Origin: Rhabdornis inornatus
Lineage: Eukaryota; Chordata; Aves; Passeriformes; Rhabdornithidae
Direction of reading: 5' to 3'
DNA length: 64,000 bases
Assembly (NCBI GenBank): GCA_013397075.1
Contig: VWZS01000873.1
Coordinates: 575,430-639,429, forward strand
The position numbers and the translations under genes are program-made. Under the pieces are notes generated by a model. It was given only the letters and a program-made list of their open reading frames with translations, did not search any database and was not told where the DNA came from. Shown piece after piece: positions 60,173 through 64,000 of the stretch (the stretch's first letter is position 1; each line of letters starts with the position of its first letter).

Positions 60173-62464
60173 AATTCTCTGCTTATGCTCATCCATCCTC
60201 CCAGATCCCAGCCAAGGGGCAGAGCTTGCAGGGTCCATTTTCCCTGGCAGGACCTGGGCACTTTGGTGCCCTGAGTCAGAGGCACTTCCAGCCCCACAAG
60301 CAGCCTGGGATAACAACAGGGGCTGGGCTTCTCAGACACTTTGCCCGCTGAAATTGCCACTGATACTGCACACAGCATATGACTAATGAGGGGCAATTAA
60401 AGCCCAAATTCCTCTCTCCCTGCTGCAGTCACTCAGCCAGGGCGGGCACACAAATGTGCCACTTGGATTTGCTGTCATTTCACAGCCCGTTTCATCTGAT
60501 GTGAAATGGGGAAGGCAGTAAAGAATCAAATCAGAAAAACCATTTAACCTCCCAGATTATGAGAGGATATATCACTCAAAATGCAGCACTTCCCAGATCC
60601 TCAGTTAAACTGGAATCAGCCTGGCTGACTTGAATCCCAAAGACATCCAGACACGGAGCTGAGACCTGACAGCACAGGGAGCTGGAGATGGATGTTTAGT
60701 AAATGTAGCTTTCAATAGATATTCCCAGAAATTGGAAACATTTTGCAGTTATATCTCCAACAATCACAGTCTATTCTATTCCATAACCAATATGAGCGAT
60801 TACTTGAGGAGATATAACAAATGCAAAATGTTTAAAAAAAAAGATTTAGAGAGTGATAAAAGATGAATTACACAAATACAGCAAGAAAACCAAAAAGAGA
60901 AGGGCTCCTCTACAAGAAGCACAGCTGATCCCTTCCTGTTGTACTGCTTTGGGAAAGGAAAAAGGGGGGATAAATTAAGCACTTCATTCTGTAAGTAAAT
61001 TTTAAGGTAATCTGATTACAACAGCTCCCACTAGCACCATTCCAGAGCAGCAAAGGATAAAATCAATAATGAACATCAACATTCCCATTTTGTTTAGTGG
61101 CTCTGTAATTCAGCCATGAGAATCTGCCTTTCACTCAGGGCTTGGCCAAGGGAGGGCCAGGACTACCCCAACTGGGATTTCTCCAGGAATTGCTCATTTA
61201 CTGCTGAACAAAGAACACAGCTCCAAAGGTGATACTCTGGTGTAATTTCAGTTGGAAAAGTATAAAGCTTTTAGGATTTAGGGCTTGATTTGATGCTGCT
61301 AGCATCAAATTTTGATAGCATTTGGTATTTAATGGTCATCTAACATCAGGCTGCTGTTGTCTTAATCCTTGAATATTAAAATCCCAAACCAAACATTAAT
61401 CCTTGTTCCCAGTTTAAACAGAGAAAACAGAAAGGAAGTGGAACTCAAACCCGTGGTCCTACTCATCAGCGGCACAGGGAATGGACACCAGGCTCTAGGA
61501 CATCATCTACATCTTTTCCCACCCAAATTTTCAGTCTCTGCTATAAAACAGTTTCATCCCACTGAAATTAGAGTGGTGCAAAACTTGTCTCAAGTGCACC
61601 CAGCACTGCCCCTGTCCACAGTAATGCATGGCTCCAATATCCACCTATTTCCATGCCCACACAGCTGCCCACATCTGGGACATCTCCACCTGCCCTCCTC
61701 ACCCAGCTGGTGGGGCTGGAGGTACCTCACTGTAACAACAGTTTCCATATTTCTGAATATCCATTGCACCCTTGTACAGTGAAATTGTACAGGAGGGAGT
61801 CACTGAAAAGCTGAAATTTGCCCCCAGTTGGGGCAGAGCAACCTGGCCTTGGTTTGTCTCTGAACCCCACTCCTGCTCCAGCTGCAGCTGGTGGTGCTGC
61901 AAGTGAGAGCAACAAAAAAGAAAAAAGGATGAATATTTTTCCTACAACAGTTGGAGATTTCCCAGAGATATCCTCTGGGCCACCTTGAAGGTGCTCTGTG
62001 TCTGTCAAGGGTTCACAGGATAAAGCAGGCAGGTTCTATCCCCTGGAGAAGCCCAAGCTGTCCCACAGTGCAGGAGCAGTGAGATCTTTCTGCACCACTG
62101 ACGAGCAAATCATTCACTTCCAACTACAGAGAGAGTCTGGTGTGAACTCAGAGTAATCCCACGCTGTGCACGAGCCAAGAGCTGAAAATGCTCCACACCC
62201 TGTCCTGACAACAAAGCTCATGTTCAGAGGGAGCTCCAGCAGCCTGGTTGGTGTGAGCATCCCTCAGCAGCGTTCCCAAAGCTCTGGATTCCACTCCAGG
62301 AAAGCCCTGGCACCGTGGCTGGGAAATGACACGGCAGCTTTTACACTCACTGCAAGCCTGGAGTCATCTCCTCCTCTGCCAGCCCAGGCTGGGGCTCTGC
62401 AGCTGGAAAGATCATCCAAGCACAGCTCCAGCAGTGCTGGAACTCTCTCCAACCCAGGAGAGCA
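60173..62464. other. Intergenic, no gene seen
   Basis: Unique, moderately AT-rich sequence (60480-61400), then GC-richer. The 137-codon frame at 61369-61782 has no recognisable domain. Confidence 0.6.
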
Positions 62465-62839
62465 GATCCCACCAGGATCCCACCAGGATCCCACCAGGAT
62501 CTCATCAAGATCCCATCAGGATCCCACCAGGATCTCACCAGGATCTCATCAGGATCCGACCAGGATCCCATCAGGATCCCATCAGGATCTCATCAGGATC
62601 CCACCAGGATCCCATAAGGATCTCACCAGGATCCCATCAGGATCTCATCAGGATCCCACCAGGATCCCATCAGTATCCCATCAGGATCTCACCAGGATCT
62701 CATCAGGATCCCACCAGGATCCCATCAAGATCCCATCAGGATCCCACCAGGATCTCACCAGGATCCCATCAGGATTCAACTTGGATTTCACCAGGATCCC
62801 ATCAAGATCCCATCAAGGTCCCACCAGGATCCCACCAGC
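62465..62839. repeat. 11-bp minisatellite, about 34 copies
   Basis: Units of CCATCAGGATC and CCACCAGGATC, variants TCATCAGGATC and CCATCAAGATC. It is rich in GGATCC. Because 11 is not a multiple of 3, all frames cycle through the same peptide pattern (SHQDPTRIPPG), giving a 260-codon artefact frame. Confidence 0.96.
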
Positions 62840-63124
62840 TCCTGCTGAATTCCCAGTGTCAGAGGGAGCAGACATTGGACATTCCTGGATAAGGTCAGGA
62901 GAGGCTGAGCCCCAGCAAATCCTCAGCCCTGGGGCAGAGCAGGAGTGAGCCTCAGGCCAGGGCTGCCATTTGTTCCTCAAACATTGACGATTCTCAACAC
63001 ACAGGTACGGGATGGATTTCACAGCCCACCTCAAGGGCATTTCCCAGGAAGCCTGCTCTGTAATCCCAGGAATGAACAGAGACATCCCTGTGTGCCACAC
63101 CATGAATCACCTCAGTGTCCTTGG
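62753..63124. repeat. First copy of a 372-bp exact duplication
   Basis: Covers the last part of the 11-bp minisatellite plus 285 bp of unique sequence. It is repeated at 63126-63497 with offset 373, separated by a single N at 63125. Predicted frames in the two copies are identical. Confidence 0.95.
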
Positions 63125-63125
63125 N

Positions 63126-63497
63126 TCTCACCAGGATCCCATCAGGATTCAACTTGGATTTCACCAGGATCCCATCAAGATCCCATCAAGGTCCCACCAG
63201 GATCCCACCAGCTCCTGCTGAATTCCCAGTGTCAGAGGGAGCAGACATTGGACATTCCTGGATAAGGTCAGGAGAGGCTGAGCCCCAGCAAATCCTCAGC
63301 CCTGGGGCAGAGCAGGAGTGAGCCTCAGGCCAGGGCTGCCATTTGTTCCTCAAACATTGACGATTCTCAACACACAGGTACGGGATGGATTTCACAGCCC
63401 ACCTCAAGGGCATTTCCCAGGAAGCCTGCTCTGTAATCCCAGGAATGAACAGAGACATCCCTGTGTGCCACACCATGAATCACCTCAGTGTCCTTGG
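63126..63497. repeat. Second copy of the 372-bp duplication, probable assembly artefact
   Basis: Base-for-base repeat of 62753-63124 as far as I compared, with no substitution. The single N marks a join of two overlapping sequence pieces that were not merged. Confidence 0.93.
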
Positions 63498-64000
63498 GCT
63501 TTGTCACATCTCTGTTTTCTGGGAGAACAGAAGGCTTAGCACAACCCTTCTGGTTTTTTTCACCAAGGAGAAAGTAACAACTGCTATGTTCCCAATAAAT
63601 GGAGATTTGTATAGAAAGCCATTTACTTGAAGGTGAAATATGTCCAGGTCACAGAAAAAGCCCATTTTTGCAGGTTCCATGTCTCTATTCCATGGTTCCC
63701 ACTCTCCCTTTTTACTCATTGAGAAAAACTGAGGGAGAAAAGCAGCACAAAGATGTTCTGCCCAGATTTAAAATCACAGTGCACTCAGAAAAGCACTCAT
63801 TTTTTGAAAGGCAGCTTTTCCCAGACAATTTTCCAACAGGGAAGACAGGAATATCTGCAGAAGGTTAAACACTCTTGGTGTTCCCAGGCTTTATCACTGG
63901 TTTTGTGCTTGCTTCACCTTAGGCAGTTTGAGTTCAAACCCGGACAACTGGGAAATCTGGAAAACAAGGGCTTGTTTATCCATGTCCAACTCTCCAGGAA
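63498..64000. other. Intergenic, no gene seen
   Basis: Unique sequence to the end of the window; no repeat or coding exon recognised. Confidence 0.6.

Noticed and set aside
59667..60386. 239-codon open frame
   Set aside because: Reads through a CR1 3' fragment in the noncoding part of the element.
62166..62948. 260-codon repetitive open frame
   Set aside because: Produced by the 11-bp minisatellite; the peptide pattern is the same in all frames.
63931..63950. tRNA-like GTTCAAACCC motif
   Set aside because: No matching acceptor, D or anticodon stems around it.

Overview
This window is vertebrate nuclear DNA, most likely from a bird. It has split exons with GT-AG introns, one CpG-island promoter, and many fragments of the avian CR1 LINE. 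No bacterial-type operon, phage or CRISPR structure is present. The order is unproven, but the density of short GC-rich CR1 tails, the many minisatellites and a short solo LTR nested in a CR1 fit a passerine-like genome.

Positions 1-5950 hold the 5' part of one protein-coding gene on the minus strand. It is CRBN (cereblon), the substrate receptor of the CUL4-DDB1 E3 ubiquitin ligase. Four coding exons can be placed to the base: exon 1 (5628-5694), exon 2 (2340-2452), exon 3 (1549-1751) and exon 4 (574-723). Splice sites and reading phases all agree, giving 177 codons plus two bases. The rest of the gene, including the thalidomide-binding CULT domain, lies beyond base 1. The promoter is a CpG island at about 5340-5960 with a GGGGCC-type repeat just upstream of the start codon. 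A 36-base assembly gap sits inside intron 1 next to the exon 1 donor.

Positions 5950-64000 (58 kb) contain no gene I can support. Open reading frames there are short, or run through CR1 copies, minisatellites or GC-rich noncoding DNA. In mammals the region upstream of CRBN is a long gene-poor interval towards LRRN1 and SUMF1; this stretch probably corresponds to it (inference). It contains about 17 CR1 fragments in both orientations, one 434-bp solo LTR with matching inverted ends and a 4-bp target duplication inside a CR1, and several tandem arrays (11-, 19-21-, 28-, 32-, 40/41- and 50-bp units). It also has a 70-base poly(A) run. Several AT-rich, repeat-free blocks with homeodomain-like TAAT cores are candidate conserved regulatory elements, but conservation cannot be tested from this sequence alone.

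The assembly has visible faults: a 36-N gap (5567-5602), single Ns at 5735, 41460 and 63125, and an exact 372-bp duplication on either side of the N at 63125 that is almost certainly a false duplication. I found no evidence of a previously undescribed biological system.
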